DNA from: TCS-49 sp964442515 | Lineage (GTDB): Bacteria; Campylobacterota; Campylobacteria; Campylobacterales; Sulfurovaceae | DNA length: 8,426 bases | Assembly (NCBI GenBank): GCA_964442515.1 | Contig: CAYUAC010000085.1 | Location: 1-8,426, forward strand | Direction of reading: 5' to 3' | Shown: piece after piece, positions 1 to 6,025 of the stretch | Layout: each line of letters begins with the position of its first letter | Position numbering within the stretch: position 1 is the first letter of the stretch | The notes under the pieces: model-generated | What the model was told of the DNA's origin: nothing | What the model saw: the letters and a program-made list of their open reading frames with translations, nothing else | Database searches by the model: none | Translations under genes and position numbers: made by a program

Positions 1-1
1 C

Positions 2-121
2 AATCTTTTGCAAGATATTTCTTTGACTTACCTACGGGTAGGCCTGCAGAAATCTTTCACAAAATCTCACCCCGACTTTGCCTTCTATGATCCGTACAGG
101 GTTATTAGAGGTGGCCTATAA
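2..121 (+). CDS. 3' end of an unrecognised upstream gene (partial)
   Basis: This reading frame is open from the window edge to a TAA at 119-121 and gives 39 residues ending in FYDPYRVIRGGL. It is the longest open frame in this stretch: the frame starting at base 1 stops at 88-90, the frame starting at base 3 stops early, and the minus-strand frames all close soon after entering the segment. The 11-base gap to the kinase start at 133 would suit two genes in one operon. I do not recognise the family. The alternating hydrophobic and polar residues around SLTYLRVGLQKSF could be a beta strand of an outer-membrane or secreted protein, but the end lacks the terminal aromatic residue usual in outer-membrane barrels. 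The short length makes chance openness possible. Confidence 0.45.
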   Translation, partial: NLLQDISLTYLRVGLQKSFTKSHPDFAFYDPYRVIRGGL

Positions 122-132
122 ATGGATGGGGT

Positions 133-3100
133 ATGCGAAGTGTTGTTGTGATCTTTTTAGCTGTATGTTTTGGATGGGCACAGTCGCTGACACAGGTGTC
201 TGTACAGTTTCAGTGGAAACACCAGTTTCAATTTGCGGGATATTACGCCGCAAAAGAGATGGGCTTTTATGAAGACGCGGGTTTTGAGGTCAAACTCAAA
301 GAGTGGGAACAGGGGATCGATATGGTCGATGAGGTTCTTGCAGGCCGGGCCGATTACGCGGTGGCGCGTTCCACCGCGGTGATTGACAAACAAAAAGGCA
401 GCGATATCGTCGCGCTGTTTGCCACTTTCCAGAGTTCGCCGCTGGTGTATCTGACTACACAAGACAGGGGTATTGAAACGCTTGAGGACTTTGAACACAA
501 GCGGGTGATGACAACCAACGACCTGGAAAGAGACGCTTCGCTGATAGCGATGCTAAAATCAAGCGGCGTGGATTTTGATTCGATGCAGATACAAAGCCCC
601 TCTTTTAATATCAATGATCTCATAAAGGGCAGAACCGATATCATCACCAGCTATATCAGCAATGAACCCTTTCAGCTGCAACAAAGAGGGTATGAACCCG
701 TTGTATTTGATCCAAAAGAGTACGGTTTTGACTTTTACAACGATCTTTTGATTACGTCGCAGGATAATATTCAAAACAATCCCCAAAACGTAGCAGCGTT
801 TCGAAAAGCCACGATGAAGGGGTGGGAATACGCTTTTGACAATATTGAACAGATAGCTAAGCTTATTGAGCAAAAATACAACACCCAGAACAAAAGTCTG
901 GAACTGCTTGTGTATGAGGGGAACAAACTCAAAGAGTTGGCATATTACCAAACAGACGTGTTTGGGCATATCGACCGCGACAAGATAAAACGCACCCTGG
1001 ATGTGTACAAACTCCTGGGCGTGGCAAAAAGCGGTTTTGATTACGACAGTTTTATTTACGGATCCAAAAAATACACGCTGGGACTCAGTGAAAAGCAGCT
1101 GCGCTACCTGCGTGAAAAGGAGCGCATCAGAGTTTGCACTAATCCCGATTTTGTTCCCATCGAATTTACGCGCGAAGGCAGGGTGCAGGGGATCTCTATT
1201 GATACCCTCAGGCTGCTTGCGTCGATGCTGGATTTAAAGCTTAAGGTTGTCACCACCGGCAGCTGGGTGCAGTCGCAGCAGTATCTGAGGGAAAAAAAGT
1301 GCGATCTCCTTCCTTCAGCCAGCGTGACGCCGGGCAGGGAAGAGTTTGCCGTTTTTACCAAACCCTACCTGCATATGGAACTGGCCGTGGTTACCAGAGA
1401 CGACGCCCCGTTTGTCGGCACAATCGAAACCCTGGAGGATGAAGAGGGAGTGCGCAAAAAAGGTTCGGCCCTGGTAGAACTGCTGGGGGATAAATATCCC
1501 GGGTTGAATCTGCATACGTCCAAAACGATCAAAGCGATGTTTGATGAGGTTTCCTCGGGCCGGAGTTATTACACGGTGGCTTCGCTGCCTGTGATTTCAC
1601 ACTATGTGCAAAACTACGGCTATGATAATCTGCAGATTGCGGGGTATCTGCCCTTTGATTATAAAATGTCTATGGCCATAAGAGATGACGATCCCTATCT
1701 GCTTGGGCTTTTAAATACCGCCATCGACGCGGCCGGGCAGGACAGGCTGGAAGCAATTCAAAAAGATTGGATCAAACTCTCCATCACCGAAAAAAGCGGG
1801 TATACCCATTTTTATAAAACGGTCGGCGTACTGCTGGCGGTGGTTGTCTTTTTTATTATCCACAATCTGCTGCTTCGGCGGCAGAAACAGAAAGTCGTGC
1901 GCGCGGTCAAGGAGAAAAACGAATCCTACGAACGTCTCAGGCTCGCTTTGGACCTGGCCAGGATTTATACCTTTGAGTATAACGTCGCCGATAATGAAGT
2001 CCTGCTTTGCCAAAAACTGGCCGGGATTCTGACCGTTTCCTCCGGATGCAGCAGGGAGGAGTTTTTCAAAGCGGTACTTACCAGCGAGCAGGACTCCTTT
2101 GCGCAGTGCTTTCAAAAAGCGCTCAACAGTTCCGAAGCGATCAAGTGCGATCACAACTTCTTTGACAGGCAGGGGGGCATGGTCTATATGGTGATCAGTT
2201 TGAAAACGATCCGTTTCAGTGCCGGGGGCAATGCGATGAAGCTGATCGGTACGCTGCTTGATATGAGTGAGTACAAACAGATGCAGGATGAACTCATCGG
2301 GGCTAAAGAGGATGCCGAGGATGCGACCAAGGTCAAATCCAACTTTCTGGCAAATATGAGCCACGAATTGCGGACTCCCTTAAACGCGATAACGGGGATG
2401 ACTTATCTGCTGCAAAAAGATTGCACCCGGCACAGGGATAAAGAACATATCGAAAAAATCCAGTCGGCTTCCAAGTCACTCATGACCATCATCGACGATA
2501 TTTTGGATTTCAGCCGGTTAGAAGATGATTCGATGCAGCTGCATCGAAAGGTTTTTAACCTCAAAGAGTTGATTTATTTGCAGTTTGAAAATTTTGATAC
2601 CCAGATCAAAAGCAAGGGGTTAAAGGTTGAGATCAAATATCCCGCCGCGGTTGAGCAAAATTTTTATGCCGACAGTTACCGTCTTTCGCAGCTGCTGCAC
2701 AATCTGATCTCAAATGCGGTGAAATTCACCGATGAGGGTAAGATTACGGTGGGAATCGACAAAATCAAAGAGCGTATGTATCAGATCAGCGTCAATGATA
2801 CCGGTATCGGTATGGATAAGCAGCATTTGGAAACCCTGTTTGATTCCTTTGTCCAGCTTGATGAAAGCAGCAGCCGCAAATACGGGGGAACGGGTATCGG
2901 TCTGGCTTTGACCAAGCAGCTGGTGCATCTGATGCACGGATCGATCCATGTGAGTTCACAAAAAGGGTTGGGGACCAGTTTTATCATCCAGCTGCCTCTT
3001 GCCCCAAGCGGTAAAAATCCGCAGCCAAAACAGAGTATTTCCCCCGAGCAGCCCACAGGGCAGCCGGAGGTGGAAAAAAGCAGCGACCCGGAGTTTGAAG

Positions 3101-3291
3101 CGCTGCTTCATGAACTGCTGGCGGGCGTAAACAAAAAACGTCCCGGGCGTTATCAGCCGGTTTTGCAAAAACTGCAAACGTATAAAAAGGACGCATACCA
3201 GCAAAAGGTTTATGAACGTATTGAACTGTTTTTACAGCGCTACGATTTTAAAAAGACGATCGATGAGATCGAAAAAGCGCTGCGGGAGTAA
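133..3291 (+). CDS. Membrane sensor histidine kinase with NMT1-like and PBPb-like periplasmic sensors, no receiver domain
   Basis: A 1052-residue inner-membrane sensor kinase that probably binds small ligands in the periplasm and autophosphorylates on a histidine in the cytoplasm. In order: a signal peptide (about 1-19); an NMT1/THI5-like substrate-binding domain (about 22-305, with QWKHQFQFAGYY at 27-38); a second, SBP_bac_3/BvgS-type binding domain (about 332-550) with Cys335 and Cys390; one membrane helix (about 563-581) followed by RRQKQK; a PAS-like domain (about 599-712); a short coiled coil; then HisKA with SHELRTPLN, phospho-acceptor His744. The ATPase domain has an N-box at 857-861 (Asn861), a G1 box NDTGIG with Asp889, and a G2 box GGTGIG at 918-923, so it looks active. 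After residue 956 comes a Pro/Gln/Glu-rich linker and a helical tail (about 985-1052). No receiver domain is present, although many relatives are hybrids. The ATG at 133 follows GGATGGGG and is the only start that yields the signal peptide. The ligand is unknown; NMT1 homology suggests thiamine-precursor, taurine or nitrate-like small molecules, but this is a guess. Confidence 0.95.
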   Translation: MRSVVVIFLAVCFGWAQSLTQVSVQFQWKHQFQFAGYYAAKEMGFYEDAGFEVKLKEWEQGIDMVDEVLAGRADYAVARSTAVIDKQKGSDIVALFATFQSSPLVYLTTQDRGIETLEDFEHKRVMTTNDLERDASLIAMLKSSGVDFDSMQIQSPSFNINDLIKGRTDIITSYISNEPFQLQQRGYEPVVFDPKEYGFDFYNDLLITSQDNIQNNPQNVAAFRKATMKGWEYAFDNIEQIAKLIEQKYNTQNKSLELLVYEGNKLKELAYYQTDVFGHIDRDKIKRTLDVYKLLGVAKSGFDYDSFIYGSKKYTLGLSEKQLRYLREKERIRVCTNPDFVPIEFTREGRVQGISIDTLRLLASMLDLKLKVVTTGSWVQSQQYLREKKCDLLPSASVTPGREEFAVFTKPYLHMELAVVTRDDAPFVGTIETLEDEEGVRKKGSALVELLGDKYPGLNLHTSKTIKAMFDEVSSGRSYYTVASLPVISHYVQNYGYDNLQIAGYLPFDYKMSMAIRDDDPYLLGLLNTAIDAAGQDRLEAIQKDWIKLSITEKSGYTHFYKTVGVLLAVVVFFIIHNLLLRRQKQKVVRAVKEKNESYERLRLALDLARIYTFEYNVADNEVLLCQKLAGILTVSSGCSREEFFKAVLTSEQDSFAQCFQKALNSSEAIKCDHNFFDRQGGMVYMVISLKTIRFSAGGNAMKLIGTLLDMSEYKQMQDELIGAKEDAEDATKVKSNFLANMSHELRTPLNAITGMTYLLQKDCTRHRDKEHIEKIQSASKSLMTIIDDILDFSRLEDDSMQLHRKVFNLKELIYLQFENFDTQIKSKGLKVEIKYPAAVEQNFYADSYRLSQLLHNLISNAVKFTDEGKITVGIDKIKERMYQISVNDTGIGMDKQHLETLFDSFVQLDESSSRKYGGTGIGLALTKQLVHLMHGSIHVSSQKGLGTSFIIQLPLAPSGKNPQPKQSISPEQPTGQPEVEKSSDPEFEALLHELLAGVNKKRPGRYQPVLQKLQTYKKDAYQQKVYERIELFLQRYDFKKTIDEIEKALRE

Positions 3292-3298
3292 AGCCGGA

Positions 3299-3595
3299 TT
3301 ACGAGAGAGCCTTCGCTTTGTACTCAAGCTTTTTTTCCAGCCAGAACGTAGCAAAAGGAAGCAGCGAGGCGACAAAAGCGATGAGGTTGAAACCTATCTT
3401 CCAACGGTAGGCAAACGCACTTTGCATCAGCAGGATGATAAAAGCGATAAACAGGATACCGTGGCCCATTCCGACCATCTTCACCAGCGCGGGTTCACCC
3501 ATCAGGTATTTAACGGGCATGGCCACAAACAGCAGCAGCAGATAAGAGATTCCTTCTAAAAACGCGATCACGCGAAACCTGTTGATTGGAAGCAT
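3299..3595 (-). CDS. DUF3817 small integral membrane protein
   Basis: A 98-residue inner-membrane protein of the DUF3817 family, whose function is not established. The family pattern is visible: RVIAFLEGISYLLLL near the start (Glu14-Gly15), AMPVKY at 25-30, and GMGHGILF in the second helix (about 42-49). Three hydrophobic helices are expected at about 8-26, 41-60 and 66-84, followed by a short basic tail (EKKLEYKAK). The length is normal for the family. The ATG at 3593-3595 is preceded by AAAGG with a 6-base spacer, a good ribosome-binding site. It lies 20 bases after the zupT-like gene on the same strand, so it may be co-transcribed, but a TATAAT box overlapping the zupT stop could also drive it alone. 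Its stop is 7 bases from the stop of the convergent kinase gene. The family assignment is fairly secure; any link to metal transport is only positional. Confidence 0.85.
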   Translation of the reverse strand: MLPINRFRVIAFLEGISYLLLLFVAMPVKYLMGEPALVKMVGMGHGILFIAFIILLMQSAFAYRWKIGFNLIAFVASLLPFATFWLEKKLEYKAKALS

Positions 3596-3614
3596 TTAAA
3601 ACCTTTTTGGCGCA

Positions 3615-3620
3615 ATTATA
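3615..3620 (-). promoter_or_regulatory. Possible -10 box for the DUF3817 gene
   Basis: The minus strand reads TATAAT here, a perfect sigma-70 -10 hexamer, within an AT-rich stretch that overlaps the stop codon of the zupT-like gene. Transcription would begin near 3608, leaving a leader of about a dozen bases before the ATG at 3595, with the AAAGG ribosome-binding site in it. No recognisable -35 hexamer is present at the usual distance, but Campylobacterota housekeeping promoters commonly lack a conserved one. The leader is short, so the gene could equally be reached by readthrough from zupT. Confidence 0.4.
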
Positions 3621-4449
3621 ATAAAATAAGACTTAATCCCATCACAAACATTCCCGCGGTAATACCGGCGATAGTGGTATGGGCGTTGCCGTATACCCTG
3701 GCTGAGGGCAGCAGTTCGTCAAAAGAGATATAGATCATGATACCCGCAACCATCGCAAAAACGATACCGAGCGTGGCTTCTCCCATAAAGGGATAGAGAA
3801 TAAAAAAGCCCACGATCGCGCCTACGGGTTCGGCAAGACCCGAGCCGGCGGCATAGAAAAAGGCTTTTTTCCTGTCTTCGGTGGCGTGGTAAATGGGCAG
3901 GGAGACCGCCATGCCTTCTGGAATATTGTGAATGGCGATGGCAAGGGCGATTGTCAAGCCGATGGTGATATCATCCAGGCTGGCTACAAAGGTGGCAAAA
4001 CCTTCGGGAAAGTTGTGGATCGTAATAGCCAAAGCCGTAAACAATCCCGTACGGTGCAGAGAGTTTTTCAATACGGAGTGTTCTGTGTTTTCGCGCAGTA
4101 CCGAAAGTTCGCCGCTGCTTTTTGGTTCGTGGGGGTTGACGTCTTCGGGGATCATTTTGTCAATAAGCGCGCTAAGTCCGATGCCGGCAAAAAAGAGTAA
4201 AAAAACAAGAGCCTGGGCGTTTTGATCGCTATAACCCATACTTGCAAAACTCTCCTGTGATTTTGGCAGAATCTCCATAAAAGAGACATAGATCATCACC
4301 CCGGCTGAAAAGCCAAGGCCGATAGATAAAAACGTGTAGCTTTTGTTTTTGGAGAAAAAAGCGATCACGGCCCCAAAAGCGGTGCTTAGCCCCGCAAACA
4401 GGGTTAAAGAAAAGGCCAGGGCGTAATCGCTGAAGGTGACTTCGGCCAA
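3616..4449 (-). CDS. zupT: ZIP-family divalent metal transporter, ZupT-like
   Basis: A 277-residue inner-membrane transporter of the ZIP family, expected to import Zn2+ and possibly Fe2+, Mn2+ or Co2+ into the cytoplasm. The two family signatures are intact: HNFPEG at 145-150 and HNIPEG at 174-179, which form the binuclear metal site in neighbouring helices. GLAEP at 204-208 and the GLSTAFGAVIAFF first helix (20-32) also fit. About eight membrane helices are expected. The loop at roughly 100-133 is polar (PEDVNPHEPKSSGE and further His residues), matching the variable, often metal-binding loop of ZIP proteins. It is slightly longer than E. coli ZupT (257 residues), mostly in that loop and at the N terminus. 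The start is TTG at 4447-4449: the next in-frame ATG is at residue 52, inside the second helix, and a stop lies seven codons upstream. It begins 2 bases after the desulforubrerythrin stop, so translation is probably coupled. Substrate preference cannot be read from the sequence. Confidence 0.92.
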   Translation of the reverse strand: MAEVTFSDYALAFSLTLFAGLSTAFGAVIAFFSKNKSYTFLSIGLGFSAGVMIYVSFMEILPKSQESFASMGYSDQNAQALVFLLFFAGIGLSALIDKMIPEDVNPHEPKSSGELSVLRENTEHSVLKNSLHRTGLFTALAITIHNFPEGFATFVASLDDITIGLTIALAIAIHNIPEGMAVSLPIYHATEDRKKAFFYAAGSGLAEPVGAIVGFFILYPFMGEATLGIVFAMVAGIMIYISFDELLPSARVYGNAHTTIAGITAGMFVMGLSLILL

Positions 4450-4451
4450 AC

Positions 4452-5111
4452 TCAGCCTACCGTTACGTCATCGCAGCGTTTTTTGAAATACTCTTTGTCT
4501 ACGCCGCACAGCGGGCATTTGGCAGGAGCTTTTTTGCCCCGGTGGATATGGCCGCAGACTTCGCAGACGTACTCTTCCTCCTGGCTGCTGTCAAAAAAAC
4601 CGTCATCAATCAGTGCCTGCTTGAGCGCGAGGTAGTGGGCTTCGTGTTCGACTTCGACCTTGCCGATGGCTTTGAGCATCCGCGCAACCGTTTTGAAGCC
4701 TTCGTCTTTGGCGATGGCTTCAAATTCGGGGTACATGATTTCGTGTTCGTATTTTTCGCCGTCTGCGGCGTATTGCAGATTTTTTCGGGTCGTATCCAGT
4801 TCTACGTCTTTGGTGAGTTTGTTGTACTCTTTAAACTCAGCCATTGCGTGGTACTTTTCATTATCCGCAGCTTCCTGGAAAAAGCGCGAAATGGCGTGGT
4901 AGCCTTCCTCATACGCTTTGTCGGCAAAAAATTCATATTTGTTTCTTGCCATCGATTCGCCCGCAAAGGCTTTGAGCAGGTTGACTGCCGTAAGCGTTTC
5001 TGTCGTGCATTCCATCTCCTGACCGCAGCACACAAGCGTGCCGCCTCCCACTTCCTGGACTTCAACGATATTGCCGCATTTGTTGCACCGGTAGCTTTGG
5101 TATTTTTGCAT
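4452..5111 (-). CDS. rrc: Desulforubrerythrin (desulforedoxin-rubrerythrin-rubredoxin), Rrc type
   Basis: A 219-residue cytoplasmic non-haem iron protein that reduces hydrogen peroxide to water, as shown for the rubrerythrin family and for Campylobacter jejuni Rrc (desulforubrerythrin). Three modules are visible. Residues 1-35 are a desulforedoxin-like iron site: CNKCG (Cys9, Cys12) and CCG (Cys28, Cys29). Residues about 38-170 are the four-helix di-iron domain: FAGES with Glu52, NEKYH with Glu85 and His88, GEKYE with Glu119 and Glu122, and EVEH with Glu153 and His156. Residues about 181-212 are a C-terminal rubredoxin: CEVCG (Cys183, Cys186) and CPLCG (Cys199, Cys202). All expected iron ligands are present and the length is close to the C. 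jejuni protein. The ATG at 5109-5111 has AAAGG 6 bases upstream. It is first in a group with the ZIP transporter and follows the ppa terminator, so it probably has its own promoter. In C. jejuni this gene is under peroxide/iron control; no clear operator was recognised here. Confidence 0.95.
   Translation of the reverse strand: MQKYQSYRCNKCGNIVEVQEVGGGTLVCCGQEMECTTETLTAVNLLKAFAGESMARNKYEFFADKAYEEGYHAISRFFQEAADNEKYHAMAEFKEYNKLTKDVELDTTRKNLQYAADGEKYEHEIMYPEFEAIAKDEGFKTVARMLKAIGKVEVEHEAHYLALKQALIDDGFFDSSQEEEYVCEVCGHIHRGKKAPAKCPLCGVDKEYFKKRCDDVTVG
4456..4461 (-). promoter_or_regulatory. Ribosome-binding site supporting the TTG start of zupT
   Basis: The minus strand reads GGTAGG inside the last codons of the desulforubrerythrin gene, with 6 bases between it and the TTG at 4447-4449. 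This spacing supports TTG as the true start, because no ATG or GTG exists in frame between the upstream stop (4468-4470) and residue 52. Confidence 0.6.
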
Positions 5112-5142
5112 GATTTGCCTTTGCCTGTTTTTGCAATAGTGT

Positions 5143-5148
5143 AATATA
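5143..5148 (-). promoter_or_regulatory. Possible -10 box of the desulforubrerythrin promoter
   Basis: The minus strand reads TATATT in a T-rich stretch between the ppa terminator and the desulforubrerythrin ATG. It would start transcription near 5136, about 25 bases before the ATG. No -35 hexamer is convincing. The 91-base gap between ppa and this gene is the only place for the gene's own promoter, so position supports the call more than sequence does. Confidence 0.35.
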
Positions 5149-5155
5149 AAAACAG

Positions 5156-5193
5156 TTAAAGAAAGCTAAACACCGCTTGTCTAAACGGTGTTT
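5156..5193 (-). terminator. Intrinsic terminator after ppa
   Basis: AAACACCG (5168-5175) and CGGTGTTT (5186-5193) form a perfect 8-base-pair stem with a 10-base loop. It starts 9 bases past the ppa stop. On the minus strand the stem is followed by a T-rich run (TTTCTTT after AGC), as expected for Rho-independent termination in the direction of ppa. It separates the kinase-DUF309-ppa group from the desulforubrerythrin group. Confidence 0.8.
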
Positions 5194-5202
5194 GCGGGGG
5201 AT

Positions 5203-5721
5203 TTACTTGTAGTTTTTGATCGCTTGGTCAAGCAGTTTTGTGGCCTCGGCTTTGTTTTTGTACTCTTTGACCTTGACCCATTTGTTTGGTTCTAACATTT
5301 TATACGTTTCAAAGAAGTTTTTGATCTTTTTCAGCGTATGTTCGGGGAAATCCTCAATATCCTGGATGTGATCGAACGTGGGATCAAGCTTGCTGACGGG
5401 AACGGCCAGCAGTTTTTCATCCATGCCCGCTTCATCTTCCATCACTAACACGCCCACAAGCCGGCATTTGATAAAGCTGCCTGCCTGCAGCGGATACTCG
5501 GTGACGATCATAATGTCTGCCGGATCGCCGTCATCGGCAAGCGTATTAGCCACAAATCCGTAGTTTGCCGGATAATACATCGCCGAATACATGACACGGT
5601 CGACTTCCACCGCGCCGCTTTCTTTGTCCACTTCGTATTTGATGTTTGAACCGTAGGGGATTTCGATGATCGCTTTGACCTTGTCGGGATTTTCTCCGCA
5701 TCCGATCTTTTCAATATTCAT
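5203..5721 (-). CDS. ppa: Inorganic pyrophosphatase, family I
   Basis: A 172-residue soluble cytoplasmic enzyme that hydrolyses pyrophosphate to two phosphates, pulling forward DNA, RNA, protein and other syntheses. The catalytic signature DDGDPAD is complete, with Asp64, Asp66 and Asp69 as metal ligands. Other family I active-site residues are present by alignment to the E. coli enzyme: Lys28 and Glu30 (NIKYEVDKESG), Arg42, Tyr54 (PANYGF), and Asp96 and Asp101 (MEDEAGMDEKL). The length is typical for the bacterial hexameric type, and nothing is missing. The ATG at 5719-5721 has AGGA just upstream. The upstream DUF309 gene runs 11 bases into it, so the two are very likely translated from one mRNA. 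No separate promoter for ppa was recognised. A strong hairpin terminator follows. Confidence 0.97.
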   Translation of the reverse strand: MNIEKIGCGENPDKVKAIIEIPYGSNIKYEVDKESGAVEVDRVMYSAMYYPANYGFVANTLADDGDPADIMIVTEYPLQAGSFIKCRLVGVLVMEDEAGMDEKLLAVPVSKLDPTFDHIQDIEDFPEHTLKKIKNFFETYKMLEPNKWVKVKEYKNKAEATKLLDQAIKNYK

Positions 5722-6025
5722 AACTGTCCTTTGGTGAAGATTTTTGAGATTTCACCCGCTGTTCCTGTGAACGGGGTACTATTTTGGCGCTGTACTTCAG
5801 ATAGGTCTGCCACGGCTTATGATGGCTTGTTCTGCCTCTTTTGTACAGTTCAAAACTCACCGCGGCGTTGATAAAGCCCTTGATTGTAAAGCTGAGCGGG
5901 TCGTTGTCTTTTTTGAGCCTGTGCCACAGGGGTTCTAAGGTTTCATGGGCTTGAAAAAACTCCCCTTTTTCTATCAGCGCTTCAAAGCGCCGGTACAGGC
6001 GGGTCTTATCCGCGGACTCTGGCAT
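5711..6025 (-). CDS. DUF309 family small protein
   Basis: About 104 residues, of the DUF309 family, a small helical family of unestablished function. The hallmark FFQAHETLEPLW (23-34) matches the family motif in which an AHE triplet precedes a conserved Leu-Glu-x-Leu-Trp, and IKGFINAAVSFELYKRG (48-64) is the second conserved helix. The last 25 residues (after about 80) are polar, basic and probably unstructured. The frame is open upstream to 6100, but the ATG at 6023-6025 is preferred because a start at 6100 would overlap the kinase by 95 bases. A TTG at 6041-6043, with AGAGG about 9 bases upstream, is a real alternative adding six residues. It overlaps the kinase end by 20 bases and the ppa start by 11, so it is in the middle of a translationally coupled trio. 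Confidence 0.83.
   Translation of the reverse strand: MPESADKTRLYRRFEALIEKGEFFQAHETLEPLWHRLKKDNDPLSFTIKGFINAAVSFELYKRGRTSHHKPWQTYLKYSAKIVPRSQEQRVKSQKSSPKDSYEY

Noticed and set aside
160..180. Lipoprotein signal (LAVC) at the start of the first kinase
   Set aside because: The residue before the cysteine is Val rather than Gly, Ala or Ser, and the protein is already anchored by a later membrane helix. An ordinary signal peptide fits better.
1711..2364. Open antisense frame of 217 codons opposite the first kinase
   Set aside because: It lies wholly inside a gene with clear kinase and PAS-like motifs. The translation is low in recognisable motifs, and the openness follows from the codon bias of the sense gene.
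3109..3140. Hpt phosphotransfer motif around His993 in the tail of the first kinase
   Set aside because: The context is HELLAG, lacking the HxxKG pattern and the following Gly spacing of Hpt domains.
3274..3336. Possible bidirectional terminator between the convergent kinase and DUF3817 genes
   Set aside because: AAAGCG and CGCTTT match, and a T run lies at 3330-3336, but the stem is 5-6 pairs with a loop of more than 20 bases. It is too weak to call.
4542..5144. Open plus-strand frame of 200 codons opposite desulforubrerythrin
   Set aside because: It is a Phe/Val-rich shadow of the Glu/Lys-rich iron protein, whose metal ligands are all in place on the other strand.
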